Assembly: GCA_020853175.1 (NCBI GenBank)
Contig: JADYZK010000481.1
Span: forward strand, 1 to 15,766
DNA: 15,766 nucleotides
Source of the DNA: Bacteroidales bacterium
Lineage (GTDB): Bacteria > Bacteroidota > Bacteroidia > Bacteroidales > F082
Reading direction: 5' to 3'
Positions 1 through 8,735 of this stretch are shown piece by piece. The position numbers and the translations under genes were made by a program. How positions within the stretch are numbered: the stretch's first letter is position 1; every line of letters begins with the position of its first letter. The notes below the pieces were generated by a model. That model saw nothing but the letters and a program-made list of their open reading frames with translations, was not told the origin of the DNA and did not search any database.

Positions 1-787
1 ATCCGGCACCTACTTTTTGCGAAAAAGTAAACAACTCTAGTTCTTTTCCAAGCTTGCGATGATCGCGCTTTTTAGCTTCTTCTAAAAGGATCAAATACTC
101 TTCGAGTTCCTTGGCTTTTGGAAAGGTGATGCCATAAATACGCGTGAGCTGCTTCCTTTTCTCATCGCCACGCCAATAGGCTCCCGCGATGCTTGTGAGC
201 TTGACGGCCTTTATGAAACCTGTGTCAGGCAGGTGTGGCCCACGGCACAAGTCGGTAAAGGTTCCGCTTTTGTAAAAGGTAATGGTTCCATCAGCTAAAT
301 CGCTGATAAGCTCCAACTTGTATTCGTCTCCTTTGGTCTTAAAAAACTCAAGGGCTTGGTCTTTAGTAACTTCTGTGCGCTGATAAGTTTGTTTCTCCCT
401 TGCTAACGCTAACATTTTCTTTTCAATGTCCACGAGGTCAGCTTCAACGATGACCCGATCGCCTGAATCAATGTCGTAGTAAAAGCCATTTTCAATATCA
501 GGTCCTATTCCAAATTTCACTCCTGGAAAAAGCTGCTCAATCGCTTCGGCCATAAGATGAGCCGACGAATGCCACATTGTAGCCTTGCCTTCCAAATCAT
601 TCCATGTAAGTAGCTGAACTTTAGCATCTTTATTTATTGAACGAGTGGCGTCCCAAACTTCTCCGTCAACTTTTGCCGACAAAACATTGCGTGCCAAACC
701 TTCACTGATGCTTTTGGCGATCTCTAAGGAGGTTACTCCGGCTTCATACTGCCTTACCGAATTATCGGGTAGCGTTATATTTATCAT
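1..787 (-). CDS. thrS: Threonyl-tRNA synthetase, N-terminal part (cut by window edge)
   Basis: This cytoplasmic class II synthetase charges tRNA-Thr with threonine. The gene runs off the left edge, so only the first 262 residues of a protein usually near 640 are present, and no stop codon is visible. Residues 1-60 ([17 protein letters not shown] start) form the TGS domain. The editing (second additional) domain follows, with its metal/catalytic residues in H73-S-S-A-H77 and in D-L-C181-R-G-P-H185. The fragment ends in [10 protein letters not shown], where the catalytic core normally begins with a similar FSxxxGAG stretch. The ATG at 787 is chosen because it gives the standard TGS start and lies about 24 bases below a TAATTTTG promoter element. 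It lies downstream of the solute-binding protein gene but has its own promoter and a weak terminator between them. Identification is from family knowledge and is secure. Confidence 0.97.
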   Translation of the reverse strand, partial: MINITLPDNSVRQYEAGVTSLEIAKSISEGLARNVLSAKVDGEVWDATRSINKDAKVQLLTWNDLEGKATMWHSSAHLMAEAIEQLFPGVKFGIGPDIENGFYYDIDSGDRVIVEADLVDIEKKMLALAREKQTYQRTEVTKDQALEFFKTKGDEYKLELISDLADGTITFYKSGTFTDLCRGPHLPDTGFIKAVKLTSIAGAYWRGDEKRKQLTRIYGITFPKAKELEEYLILLEEAKKRDHRKLGKELELFTFSQKVGAG

Positions 788-811
788 AAATTTTAGCTTA
801 AAAAATGGCTG

Positions 812-819
812 CAAAATTA
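812..819 (-). promoter_or_regulatory. thrS promoter, -7 element TAATTTTG
   Basis: On the minus strand the element TAATTTTG, followed by CAGCC, is an exact match to the Bacteroidota -7 consensus TAnnTTTG. No good TTG sits 19 bases upstream, so the -33 box is weak. Expected transcription start is near 805, giving a leader of under 20 bases. That is too short for a T-box or long attenuator. Confidence 0.55.
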
Positions 820-891
820 CAAAAAATCATTGGTTGAGTGCGTGAAAAGGTTGATTTTGTTTTGCTTGCTGATTAAAACAAATCAACAATA

Positions 892-905
892 GCCTCCAAG
901 GAGGC
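892..905 (-). terminator. Possible weak terminator after the solute-binding protein gene
   Basis: The stem GCCTCC / GGAGGC with a 2-base loop begins 6 bases past the TAA stop of the upstream gene. It is followed on the minus strand by a T-rich but interrupted tract (TATTGTTGATTTGTTTT). The T tract is imperfect, so termination may be partial. Confidence 0.4.
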
Positions 906-911
906 ATAACA

Positions 912-2522
912 TTATTTCTGATTGGCAATGTGGACCCGTTTGAGATCGAGCTGACCGGTAGGATTTCCGGTTAAACCCTTGACGCTGTTCTGAACAAAAC
1001 GCAGAACTTCGTCGTAATAAAGCACCACAACTGGGGCTTCTGCCATTACAAGACTATCTAAGCTTTGGTAGATTTTTTCGCGCTTATCTATGTCGGTAAT
1101 AGCATAACTATCCTCAAAAAGCTTATCGAAATTGAACTTATCAAAATGGGTATAGTTAGGTCCTGCCGGCGATTTGTTGGGGCCATAAAACAAGGCGAGA
1201 TAATTTTCTGCGTCAGGATAATCGGCCACCCAGCTCGATCGGAAAATTTCCAATTTGCCGTTGGCCCTTAATTCACGTAAAGTAGCCGTGGGCAACACCT
1301 CCACTTTTACATCGAAACCCAAGGTGTTCAACTGCGATTGGATGTACTTTACCAGATCAACATACTCAGCCGTTACTGAAATGGTAATGGATGTTCCACG
1401 CAAATTAAAATCCTCCATGTAGCGGCGTGCTACCACCGGATCAAAGTGGTAACCAATTGAACCACTGGTGTCATAGCCCGGCAACCCTTTGGGAATCATC
1501 CCCGAATGACCGGCTGTGCCAATGTTATTACGTAGGTATTTGAGCATTTTGTCTCTATCAATACCATAATTAATAGCTTTGCGAAGGGCTTTCTTTTGTT
1601 CTGAACTCAGTTTTGGAAAGGCATCTTTATCTGTTTTGATGCCCAAATACTCTGTATTTAAAAAAGGCTCGCGAATGAGGTGTATTTTATCTTCATATTT
1701 GGTCTTCAAATGACCGTTTTTGGTTAGCAATTCATCTTTATAGCGCGCATCAATTCCCGACATAAATTCAAGGTTTCCTTTAATGAATTCCATGAAAGCC
1801 GTTTGCTTATCGGTTAAAAAACCCACTGAAACAGCCTCAAGAAATGGCAGCGGTTGTCCGTTGTCGGTTTGAAAATAATTTGGATTTCGGCGCATCACTA
1901 GCCTAACACCTTCTTCCCAATTCTTAAACAAGAATGGGCCTGTCCCAATAGGATTTCTTCTAAACTCAGCCCCTTCTTTTTGAACCACTTCGTAAGGAAC
2001 AACCGAAGCGTAAGCCATTCCCAGCAAGCCCAAAAAGGCCGGAAAGGGTCGTTGCAGATGAATGATAAGCAAGCTGTCATTGGGTGCGTCAAGCTTCAGG
2101 ACACCATCTTTTCGATCAACAAGATTGAAAATCCATGACCCTGGCGAGGCCGTTTGTTCGGAAATCAGCCGGTTAAAACTGTACACGAAGTCTTGCGCTA
2201 CCACCTTGCGTTGCTTGCCCAAGAAGGCTTCGTGCGGATGAAACAAAACATTGTTGCGAAGCACGAACGTATAGTGTAATCCGTCATCAGAGATGGACCA
2301 ACTTTTGGCAATGGCCGGATGGATGGTCATCGCACTGTCCAACTCAATTAAACCGTTGTACAACTGGTTACAAGCCCAAATATGAGGAAGATCCTTCGCA
2401 AAAGCCGGATCGAGGGTAAGGATTCCGGCCGATTCATTGTATCTAAAAACTTGTTGAGGCACCTCAACTTTCGTGCATGAGCTGATAAAAAGTATGAAAA
2501 ATGAAATCATCAATTTTTTCAT
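912..2522 (-). CDS. ABC transporter substrate-binding lipoprotein, family 5 (peptide-binding type)
   Basis: 536 residues. It resembles the OppA/DppA family (SBP_bac_5), which binds oligopeptides or similar solutes outside the inner membrane for an ABC importer. The N terminus MKKLMISFFILFISSC is a lipoprotein signal with lipobox I13-S-S-C16, so Cys16 should be lipidated. Family hallmarks follow: the early YNESAGILTLDPAFAKD stretch, LYNGLIELD, an IAKSWSISDDGLHYTFVLR segment, and the NPIGTGPFLFKNWEEG segment around residue 193. No permease or ATPase gene is in the window, so its partner is elsewhere or it works another way; the ligand cannot be read from sequence. It begins 51 bases after the oxidoreductase gene on the same strand. 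I see no exact TAnnTTTG element in that gap, so read-through from the lon unit is plausible. Confidence 0.9.
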   Translation of the reverse strand: MKKLMISFFILFISSCTKVEVPQQVFRYNESAGILTLDPAFAKDLPHIWACNQLYNGLIELDSAMTIHPAIAKSWSISDDGLHYTFVLRNNVLFHPHEAFLGKQRKVVAQDFVYSFNRLISEQTASPGSWIFNLVDRKDGVLKLDAPNDSLLIIHLQRPFPAFLGLLGMAYASVVPYEVVQKEGAEFRRNPIGTGPFLFKNWEEGVRLVMRRNPNYFQTDNGQPLPFLEAVSVGFLTDKQTAFMEFIKGNLEFMSGIDARYKDELLTKNGHLKTKYEDKIHLIREPFLNTEYLGIKTDKDAFPKLSSEQKKALRKAINYGIDRDKMLKYLRNNIGTAGHSGMIPKGLPGYDTSGSIGYHFDPVVARRYMEDFNLRGTSITISVTAEYVDLVKYIQSQLNTLGFDVKVEVLPTATLRELRANGKLEIFRSSWVADYPDAENYLALFYGPNKSPAGPNYTHFDKFNFDKLFEDSYAITDIDKREKIYQSLDSLVMAEAPVVVLYYDEVLRFVQNSVKGLTGNPTGQLDLKRVHIANQK

Positions 2523-2573
2523 ATAAACAGCTTATATCTAAATGATTACAATTTAAATGAATGGATTATATTT

Positions 2574-3152
2574 TTATTTTAGTTGCTTACCTTTAATAAA
2601 CATCGTTTTTAACCAAGCCGCTTTTTTAGATTCGGTAGTGCCACGCAATGGACTAAAAGAATTGATTTTAACAGGTCGTATCCCACAAAAATGCAAAATA
2701 TTTTTTCGCATGGAATGATGTCCCGGCGCACACTGAACCCAATAATAGTACCAAATTGGGGTATCCATTGTTACGACCAAACGAGCGGTTTTGCCTGTTA
2801 ACAATTTTTCGGGTGTTCTTTTGTCCTTGCGATAACGGAAAGCAAATCCGGGTAAAAAAGTTCTATCAATAAAGCCTTTGAGTAATGCCGGATAAGTTCC
2901 CCACCAGTTGGGATAGAAAAAAACCAAATGGTCGGCCCAAGCAATAAGTTCCTGAGCGTGAACCAAATCGGCCTCTAACTGTTGATCGCCACGATACCCT
3001 TCTCTAAAATTAATGTCGAAATGAAGTTTCTTCAACACCAACTCACGAATGGTAGCACCTGAGGATGTTGCGCCTTCTCTGTAGGCATTGGTAAGCTTAT
3101 CAACGAAAGTATCCTGAACGGGATGTCCGTTAATAATCAGGATTTTCTTCAT
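2574..3152 (-). CDS. NAD(P)H-dependent oxidoreductase, flavodoxin-like fold (NQO1/KefF/MdaB type)
   Basis: 192 residues, the usual size for this FMN- or FAD-binding quinone/azo reductase family. The N terminus [11 protein letters not shown] is the first beta strand with its flavin-phosphate loop (N8-G-H-P). The central FFYPNWWGTYPALLKGFIDR (78-97) is the family's strongest signature. TARLVVTMDTP (122-132) is the third flavin-contact strand. It reduces quinones or other electrophiles with NAD(P)H; the substrate is not determined by sequence. Its ATG overlaps the lon stop codon as ATGA, so translation is probably coupled to lon. There is no signal peptide, so it is cytoplasmic. It could equally be named a KefF-like or MdaB-like protein. 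Confidence 0.9.
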   Translation of the reverse strand: MKKILIINGHPVQDTFVDKLTNAYREGATSSGATIRELVLKKLHFDINFREGYRGDQQLEADLVHAQELIAWADHLVFFYPNWWGTYPALLKGFIDRTFLPGFAFRYRKDKRTPEKLLTGKTARLVVTMDTPIWYYYWVQCAPGHHSMRKNILHFCGIRPVKINSFSPLRGTTESKKAAWLKTMFIKGKQLK

Positions 3153-5617
3153 GAATTTTGATTTTTCATCTCCTTTGTCAAAACAATCTCGTCAAGTGCC
3201 AACGCGATAGCCTCACTCATGCTGGATACAAAATGAAATTGAACACCTTTAATATACTCTTCTTTTATTTCAATGAAATCGCGTTTGTTTTCCTTTGAAA
3301 GAATGATTTGAGTGATCTTTCCTCTTTTTGCAGCAAGAATTTTTTCTTTTATCCCTCCTACCGGAAGTACTTTTCCTCGAAGTGTGATTTCGCCTGTCAT
3401 GGCAAGGGCGGGTTTAACTTTCCTTCCGGTAAAGGCTGATGCTAAAGCAGTTAGCATGGTAATACCGGCTGATGGTCCATCTTTTGGCGTTGCGCCTTCC
3501 GGAACGTGAATGTGGACATTACGTGTTTCAAATACATCTACATCAATTCCAAATTGCTCTGCATGGGCTTTCAAGTAGGCAAAAGCAATCACCGCCGATT
3601 CTTTCATCACATCGCCTAAATTTCCGGTGAGTTTGAGATCACCTTTTCCTTTGCTCAGGCTCACCTCAATAAAAAGCAACTCACCGCCAACGGGTGTCCA
3701 CGCCAAACCGGTAACAACGCCTGGTACTTCATGATTGATTTCAAAATTGCGGATGGCCATACCCACACCTAACACCTTTTCGAGATCTTCGGGAACCAAT
3801 TTTTTATCGTATTGCTGCTCCATGGCGATGTGCTTGGCTTTGTTGCGGATCAACTTGGCAATATTGCGTTCAAGGGAGCGCACACCGGCTTCTCGGGTAT
3901 AATCTTCAATGATTTGTTGAAGAATTTTTTTTGAAAAAGTGATGTCAGAAGCTTTCATTCCATGCTCACTTATTTGCTTAGGTATGAGGTGTTTGCGAGC
4001 AATTTCCATCTTCTCTTCTACCAAATAACCGCTTAGGTCAATGATTTCCATTCGGTCTCTCAAAGCAGGATGAATGGTACTCAAACTATTGGCTGTAGCC
4101 AAAAACATAATGCGGGAAAGGTCGTAATCTACCTCCAAAAAATTGTCATGGAATTTGTTGTTTTGTTCCGGATCGAGGATTTCAAGCAAGGCTGCCTGTG
4201 GATCGCCGTTGATGTTATTGCCAATCACCTTGTCAATTTCATCGAGCACAAAAACCGGATTGGCTGATTGCGCCTTCTTCAGGTTTTGAATGATTCGTCC
4301 GGGCATGGCGCCGATATATGTTTTCCGATGGCCGCGAAGCTCAGCCTCATCGCGCAATCCACCCAACGACATGCGAATATATTTGCGTCCAACGGCCTTG
4401 GCAATTGACTTTCCGAGGGAGGTTTTTCCCACACCTGGAGGTCCTACCAGACACAAAATGGGGGCTTTAAGGTCATTCTTTAACTTATAAACGGCGAGAT
4501 GCTCAATGATGCGCTCCTTCACTTTGTCTAATCCGTAATGATCGCGATCCAGCACTTTCTGTGCATTGACCAAATCGAAATTATCCACAGTAAATTCATT
4601 CCATGGCAACTCAACCAGATGATCCAAATAGTTAAATTGAATCCCATATTCGGCGGCTTGAGGGTGCATACGCAAGAGTTTTGCCAGCTCCCGATCAAAC
4701 ACTTTTTGAATGTCTTTATCCCACTTTTTTTTGGCGGCTTTTGCCTTTAACTCATTAATTTCCGTTTCGTTAGCAGTACCTCCAAGTTCTTCCTGAATGG
4801 TTTTAAGCTGCTGATTAAGAAAATAATCACGCTGTTGCTTATCGAGATCGGTTTTTACTTTGCTTTGGATTTGGTTTTTTAAATCCAGCATTTGAAGCTC
4901 TTTGGTAATCATACCAAGCACCTTGCCGGCACGTTCTTTTATATCAGTGATTTCGAGCAATTGCTGCTTTTCTGAAGCAGAAATATTGAGGTTACTCGAA
5001 ACAAAGTTGACCAAAAAAACCGGACTTTCGATATTGTTGATGGCGAAGGTGGCTTCGCTGGGAATGTTGGGAGACTTTTCGATGATTTGTATAGACAAAT
5101 CCTTGATAGATTGAATCAAAGCATAGAAATGCTTATCGGTTGGGAGCGCGTCAAGGCTATCGTAAGCACCTACTTTGCCTAAGAAATAGGGTTCTTCGCG
5201 AGTGATGTCTAACAGTTTGAAACGTTTTTTACCTTGAATAATCACTGTTGTATTACCATCGGGCATTTGCAGTGTTTTTAAAATCTGGGCAACAGTTCCA
5301 ACTTCTTGCAAATCAGCTGAAGTAGGATCTTCGATGGAGGGATCGCGTTGCGCAATAACACCGATAATCTTTTCTTTTTTGTAAGCCTCCTTTACCAAAC
5401 GAATGGACTTGTCCCTTCCAACAGTAATCGGAAAAACCACCCCGGGAAACAGCACAGCATTACGTAAAGGCAAGATTGCGAGTTCTTCAGGTAGCTCCTC
5501 GGCATTCATTAATTCTTCTTCTTCAGTTGAAAGCAGTGGGATAAACTCCCCTTCGGAATCCATCATTTCTGAAACTTGTAGTTTAATTGTTTTTTTATTT
5601 TGATTCATGTAAGTCAT
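3149..5617 (-). CDS. lon: ATP-dependent Lon protease (LonA)
   Basis: Cytoplasmic AAA+ serine protease for damaged and regulatory proteins. With start ATG 5617 it has 822 residues, normal for the family. In this numbering: substrate-binding LON N-domain about 44-250 ([15 protein letters not shown]), a coiled-coil linker about 255-330, Walker [10 protein letters not shown] 392-400, Walker [10 protein letters not shown] about 455-463, and the protease domain with catalytic Ser716 in PKDGPSAG and Lys757 in GGIKEK. An in-frame TTG at 5668 would add 17 residues, but that TTG lies inside a TAGTTTTG promoter element and would not be transcribed, so I reject it. A second ATG at 5608 is also possible (819 residues). 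It is the first gene of a unit with the oxidoreductase, overlapping by 4 bases. Confidence 0.97.
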   Translation of the reverse strand: MTYMNQNKKTIKLQVSEMMDSEGEFIPLLSTEEEELMNAEELPEELAILPLRNAVLFPGVVFPITVGRDKSIRLVKEAYKKEKIIGVIAQRDPSIEDPTSADLQEVGTVAQILKTLQMPDGNTTVIIQGKKRFKLLDITREEPYFLGKVGAYDSLDALPTDKHFYALIQSIKDLSIQIIEKSPNIPSEATFAINNIESPVFLVNFVSSNLNISASEKQQLLEITDIKERAGKVLGMITKELQMLDLKNQIQSKVKTDLDKQQRDYFLNQQLKTIQEELGGTANETEINELKAKAAKKKWDKDIQKVFDRELAKLLRMHPQAAEYGIQFNYLDHLVELPWNEFTVDNFDLVNAQKVLDRDHYGLDKVKERIIEHLAVYKLKNDLKAPILCLVGPPGVGKTSLGKSIAKAVGRKYIRMSLGGLRDEAELRGHRKTYIGAMPGRIIQNLKKAQSANPVFVLDEIDKVIGNNINGDPQAALLEILDPEQNNKFHDNFLEVDYDLSRIMFLATANSLSTIHPALRDRMEIIDLSGYLVEEKMEIARKHLIPKQISEHGMKASDITFSKKILQQIIEDYTREAGVRSLERNIAKLIRNKAKHIAMEQQYDKKLVPEDLEKVLGVGMAIRNFEINHEVPGVVTGLAWTPVGGELLFIEVSLSKGKGDLKLTGNLGDVMKESAVIAFAYLKAHAEQFGIDVDVFETRNVHIHVPEGATPKDGPSAGITMLTALASAFTGRKVKPALAMTGEITLRGKVLPVGGIKEKILAAKRGKITQIILSKENKRDFIEIKEEYIKGVQFHFVSSMSEAIALALDEIVLTKEMKNQNS

Positions 5618-5665
5618 TAATTCAGCAGAGGTGACAATTTGGCGTAAAAAAAGATAATCAATCCT

Positions 5666-5673
5666 CAAAACTA
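5666..5673 (-). promoter_or_regulatory. Candidate lon promoter, -7 element TAGTTTTG
   Basis: The minus strand reads TAGTTTTG, an exact TAnnTTTG match, about 48 bases above the lon ATG. The only upstream half-box is a weak TTA 17 bases away. It lies in the 129-base gap after the GlmU-like gene, suggesting that lon is transcribed separately. No CIRCE-type heat-shock repeat is visible. Confidence 0.4.
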
Positions 5674-5746
5674 CACTTTCAATCAGCTTGTAAGTGTAAT
5701 CAACGGATTGATTATATACAGTTCAAATGCTGTGCCGTAATCTTGA

Positions 5747-6931
5747 TTAGGCCCTTCTATTTTTGTAGGTTAGGCTAAAAATTTCCGACAGAATAGTTTT
5801 TTCTTTCTTGTCGAAGGGTTTATTTCGGCGTGCGAAAACGATTTCTGCTGTTTTAACAGCTTTCTTCATGTCATAATCACTTAATCCGTGAGGTCCTCCC
5901 CAAGAAAAAGAAGGAACAAAATTCCTTTGAAAACCAGCTCCATATACATTGGAGTAAACACCTATCACGGTTCCGGTATTAAACATGGTATTGATGCCGC
6001 ATTTGGTATGATCGCCCATAATGGTGCCACAAAATTGGAGGCCGGTTTGAACGAAGCAATCTTCGGCATAAGACCAAAGTTTAACTTCTTCATAAGTATT
6101 TTTCAGGTTTGAGGTATTGGTATCGGCACCTAAGTTACACCATTCACCCAACACAGAATGTCCAAGAAATCCATCATGGGTTTTGTTGGTATAGCCAAAA
6201 ATCACCGATTGGTTTACTTCGCCACCCACTTTGGAGTAAGGACCAATGGTGGTGGGGCCGTATATTTTAGCATCCATTTTCAAAACAGCAAAATCGCACA
6301 AAGCAAAGGAGCCGCGAACTTTTGAACCTTCCATAATTTCAGCATTTTTCCCAACATAAATGGGGCCTGTGGAAGCATTTAAAATCGAAAATTCAACAAC
6401 AGCACCTTCTTCAATAAAAATATTTTCAGGATTCACACATCTGTTGGTAGGCGAAATAGGTGCTGATTTCCTTCCTTTAGTTAGGAGTTCAAAGTCATCT
6501 TTTATGGCTTGATCGTTCAAATGAAAGATATCCCAAGTGTTTTGAATTTTAACGAAATCAACTGTTGTTTCTTTCTCGTCCAATTCTTGATCGTTTTCGG
6601 CATAGTTTTCTAATGATTCGGCATTGAGACACATGGCCACAATGGTATCATCTTTTATCAGCATCTGGCCTTCTTTGAGTTGATTGATTTCTTTTATCAA
6701 AGCTGTGTTTGGACAAATGGAACCATTCACCATCATATTGATTTCTGCCTTTATCAAGGGAAATTTAGGGGTGAGGTAAGCTTCGGTAAGGCTTGAAGTG
6801 GAGGTTTTGAGGAACCTCTCCCACTTTTCGCGAATGGTAAGGATTCCAAACCTGATGTCGGCTACGGGGCGGGTAAATGTCAAAGGGAGCAAATTGCTGC
6901 GCGAAGAACTGTCAAATAGGATGTAATTCAT
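5747..6931 (-). CDS. GlmU family protein: sugar nucleotidyltransferase-like domain plus left-handed beta-helix
   Basis: 394 residues, against about 450 for true GlmU. Residues 1-150 (MNYILFDSSSRSNLLPLTFTRPVADIR) match the NTP_transf_4 type of nucleotidyltransferase-like domain. The usual pyrophosphorylase signature (LAAGxGTRM) is replaced by LFDSSSRSNLLPLTF, so nucleotidyl transfer is not assured. Residues about 165-350 are hexapeptide repeats of a left-handed beta-helix (IYVGKNAEI, TTIGPYSKVGG, NLGADTNTSNLKN). His252 in TNKTHDGFLG aligns by eye with the acetyltransferase base of GlmU, and NLGADTNTSN with its NIGAGTITCN, so acyl or acetyl transfer to a sugar nucleotide is plausible. Bacteroidota commonly carry this protein; I infer a cell-envelope sugar role. 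It is preceded by its own promoter and by the rpmE2 terminator, so it is probably monocistronic. Confidence 0.85.
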   Translation of the reverse strand: MNYILFDSSSRSNLLPLTFTRPVADIRFGILTIREKWERFLKTSTSSLTEAYLTPKFPLIKAEINMMVNGSICPNTALIKEINQLKEGQMLIKDDTIVAMCLNAESLENYAENDQELDEKETTVDFVKIQNTWDIFHLNDQAIKDDFELLTKGRKSAPISPTNRCVNPENIFIEEGAVVEFSILNASTGPIYVGKNAEIMEGSKVRGSFALCDFAVLKMDAKIYGPTTIGPYSKVGGEVNQSVIFGYTNKTHDGFLGHSVLGEWCNLGADTNTSNLKNTYEEVKLWSYAEDCFVQTGLQFCGTIMGDHTKCGINTMFNTGTVIGVYSNVYGAGFQRNFVPSFSWGGPHGLSDYDMKKAVKTAEIVFARRNKPFDKKEKTILSEIFSLTYKNRRA

Positions 6932-6981
6932 AGGGTTACCGTGTTATGGCTTTCTTTTTTGTTCAGGTAATTTCTTTGAAA

Positions 6982-7014
6982 CAAATATAATTCTTTTTTT
7001 TTCTTAAAAAACAA
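6982..7014 (-). promoter_or_regulatory. Promoter of the GlmU-like gene
   Basis: On the minus strand TTG (7014-7012) is followed after 22 bases by TATATTTG (6989-6982), an exact -7 consensus. The spacing is slightly longer than the common 19-21. The gap between them is A-rich. The expected leader is about 45 bases. Confidence 0.55.
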
Positions 7015-7072
7015 CGCTACACAAATTGATCCAAAATCTTATGAATTGTTAATAAATAAATGGGTTATGAAC

Positions 7073-7111
7073 AAAAAAGCTCCTATCATTTTGAAAGATA
7101 AGAGCTTTTTT
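7073..7111 (-). terminator. Intrinsic terminator of rpmE2
   Basis: A perfect 10-bp arm pair AAAAAAGCTC (7073-7082) / GAGCTTTTTT (7102-7111) is extended by TATC/GATA after one C-A mismatch, with a 9-base loop. On the minus strand it ends in a T run and starts about 20 bases beyond the rpmE2 stop. It is nearly symmetrical, but the only upstream gene on either side reads minus. Confidence 0.85.
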
Positions 7112-7130
7112 GATGGAAACAAGGTTGCAC

Positions 7131-7397
7131 CTACTTGGTACGAACTTCGTAATGTTTTTTGTACCTGTTTTTGAACTTATCAACACGACCTGCTGTATCT
7201 ACAAGTTTCATCTTTCCTGTGTAGAAAGGATGTGAGGTATGTGAAATCTCAAGTTTCACGATCGGGTATTCATTTCCGTCTTCCCAAACGATAGTTTCTT
7301 TTGTTCTTACTGTTGAACGTGTCAAAAAACTGTAATCGTTTGACATATCTTTGAATACAACCAATCTGTAATCTTTGGGGTGAATGTCATTTTTCAT
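7131..7397 (-). CDS. rpmE2: 50S ribosomal protein L31, type B
   Basis: 88 residues starting [17 protein letters not shown]. It has the type B core [16 protein letters not shown] followed by [19 protein letters not shown], and the basic tail [16 protein letters not shown]31 sits in the central protuberance of the large ribosomal subunit. There is no cysteine, so it lacks the zinc ribbon of type A and is the zinc-independent form. A longer in-frame reading from 7451 adds 18 residues, but that start lies upstream of the promoter. The ATG at 7397 is 5 bases after GAGGAAAGCG, one of the few clear Shine-Dalgarno sequences in the window. It is monocistronic, with its own promoter and terminator. Confidence 0.96.
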   Translation of the reverse strand: MKNDIHPKDYRLVVFKDMSNDYSFLTRSTVRTKETIVWEDGNEYPIVKLEISHTSHPFYTGKMKLVDTAGRVDKFKNRYKKHYEVRTK

Positions 7398-7432
7398 CGC
7401 TTTCCTCGTCTTTATTATGATTTTAAGGGCTG

Positions 7433-7462
7433 CAAAATTACTAATTTCCACGGAAGAAGCAA
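7433..7462 (-). promoter_or_regulatory. rpmE2 promoter (TTG-N19-TAATTTTG)
   Basis: The minus strand carries TTTTG, then 19 bases, then TAATTTTG, an essentially perfect Bacteroidota housekeeping promoter. The predicted start near 7426 leaves a leader of about 29 bases before ATG 7397. This rules out the longer reading frame that starts at 7451. Confidence 0.8.
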
Positions 7463-7504
7463 AACTTTTCGTCTTTTTTTCGCTAAAAAAGAAAATGTTA
7501 CAAA

Positions 7505-7529
7505 ATTCATCTTTTGAGAGCTGATGAAT
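7505..7529 (-). terminator. Possible weak terminator after the acyl-CoA reductase gene
   Basis: A 7-bp stem ATTCATC / GATGAAT with an 11-base loop starts about 10 bases after the TAA stop. On the minus strand it is followed by TTTTG and, further on, a T-rich tract. The short AT-rich stem makes it doubtful. Confidence 0.3.
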
Positions 7530-7539
7530 AAGGCATTTT

Positions 7540-8604
7540 TTACTTGTTCAAGTGCAACAAAAACGACAGGGTATCCACGCCATCGGCATAGTCATCAACT
7601 GCCGGAAATTGCGCTTTGCCAAAATCAAAACTATTTTCAATCAAACCGGGTTTTGCTACCACACATTGAATGGAATCATGCTCAAACATCAGTCGGTGTT
7701 CGAGTTGTTTTATATTGCTGTATGTTTCATAGTGCAAAACAGCCACGCGACTGGCATAATCGGGCGATGCTTTCACCAACAAAAAGCCATTATCGAAATG
7801 AGGCACAGCATTGATCAAGTATATCGCTTTGCTGTATTCGTAGTTGTTGAAGTATTTTGAATGGTTTTTCACTTCCTCATAATGAGCAAAGTGATCCAGC
7901 AAACGCACGAAATCGAAATTTTCGGGGACAAATATTTTTGAAACATTGCGGCATCCCAGTCCAAAAAAAAGGAAAATGTCATCTGCCAAGGCTTCTAATT
8001 CAGCATCCGACTCCAAGCCGGTAAGCACAGCAATGCTGTTTCTGTTTTTTCGGATGATGCTTGGATATTTTCCAAAATAAAAATCGAAATACCTTGCTGT
8101 ATTGTCACTGCCGGTGGCAATTACTGCATCAAAACTTTTTAATAACTCTTGTGTAAAAGTGATTTTTGACGCCAATTTAGGCTCAATAATGATAAGGATG
8201 TCGGCCAAAGCCGGAAGCAGATAAGCATCTTCGGAGGAAGTTTTCCCTAAAAAAGAGTGTCCGCTAATGACCACTGACAAGAAATCATGAAAACCCACAA
8301 GAGGAATATTTCCAGCCATAATCACCGCAACGGTTTGGGATTGAAAATGCTGAGGTGGTTCATATTTAGAAATCCAATGATCGAAAGAGGGAGACTGAAG
8401 CATTTTTTGAATTCCTTGAAGGGCTATGAAAACACTTTCGCGCGTAAACCATTTATTGGCTTGAAGGCTCAAATTGATGGCGTTATGTAAAATTTGCTCC
8501 TCACTGTTGAGGTTCATTTGAGTTTTTTCTCCGTTTTGAAGGTAGGATACTAAAACCTCTCGCAGTCGGCGAAAGGCATCTATCCGTTGAGGCATTGTGA
8601 GCAT
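7540..8604 (-). CDS. Acyl-CoA reductase (LuxC family)
   Basis: 354 residues of the LuxC / acyl-CoA reductase family, which has an aldehyde-dehydrogenase fold and reduces an acyl thioester to an aldehyde with NAD(P)H. Visible landmarks are [12 protein letters not shown] (97-108, nucleotide-binding region), [12 protein letters not shown] (162-173) and the active-site loop [12 protein letters not shown] with Cys218 as the expected nucleophile. No luxD, luxE or luciferase gene is near, so bioluminescence is not suggested. In Bacteroidota this gene is, from memory, commonly found beside serC; its physiological substrate is unknown to me. It is transcribed divergently from serC across a 131-base gap. 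Starting at Met4 (8595) instead of 8604 is equally possible. A weak TACTTTCG element on the minus strand in the gap may be its promoter. Confidence 0.88.
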   Translation of the reverse strand: MLTMPQRIDAFRRLREVLVSYLQNGEKTQMNLNSEEQILHNAINLSLQANKWFTRESVFIALQGIQKMLQSPSFDHWISKYEPPQHFQSQTVAVIMAGNIPLVGFHDFLSVVISGHSFLGKTSSEDAYLLPALADILIIIEPKLASKITFTQELLKSFDAVIATGSDNTARYFDFYFGKYPSIIRKNRNSIAVLTGLESDAELEALADDIFLFFGLGCRNVSKIFVPENFDFVRLLDHFAHYEEVKNHSKYFNNYEYSKAIYLINAVPHFDNGFLLVKASPDYASRVAVLHYETYSNIKQLEHRLMFEHDSIQCVVAKPGLIENSFDFGKAQFPAVDDYADGVDTLSFLLHLNK

Positions 8605-8657
8605 TGAAAAGCTTATTTATAACGGTTGCGAAAGTAGATAATTAATGCGTGAAAAGA

Positions 8658-8687
8658 TTCACAATATCCAATAAAACCATATCTTTG
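8658..8687 (+). promoter_or_regulatory. serC operon promoter
   Basis: TTC (8658-8660) is followed after exactly 19 bases by TATCTTTG (8680-8687), an exact -7 consensus with a one-base-off -33 box. The transcription start is expected near 8694, giving a leader of about 40 bases, AT-rich and without a clear Shine-Dalgarno sequence. I see no operator-like dyad overlapping it. Confidence 0.6.
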
Positions 8688-8735
8688 CTGGAAATAAATT
8701 TTTTTTGATTCAAACAAAATTAATCCCTAATTATT

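Noticed and set aside
645..845. Open frame on the plus strand inside and before thrS
   Set aside because: It is antisense to the conserved TGS domain and shows no recognisable protein features. The same applies to other frames opposite real genes, such as 9179-9520, 9933-10274 and 14726-15100.
788..911. T-box or long attenuator leader for thrS
   Set aside because: The promoter leaves under 20 bases of leader, and no T-box sequence or anticodon-bearing stem is present.
5618..5668. A longer lon reading from TTG 5668
   Set aside because: The TTG is the end of the TAGTTTTG promoter element, and the added residues do not look like Lon; ATG 5617 is used.
7398..7451. A longer rpmE2 reading from 7451
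   Set aside because: It includes the -7 box and adds residues that L31 type B lacks; ATG 7397 has a good ribosome binding site.
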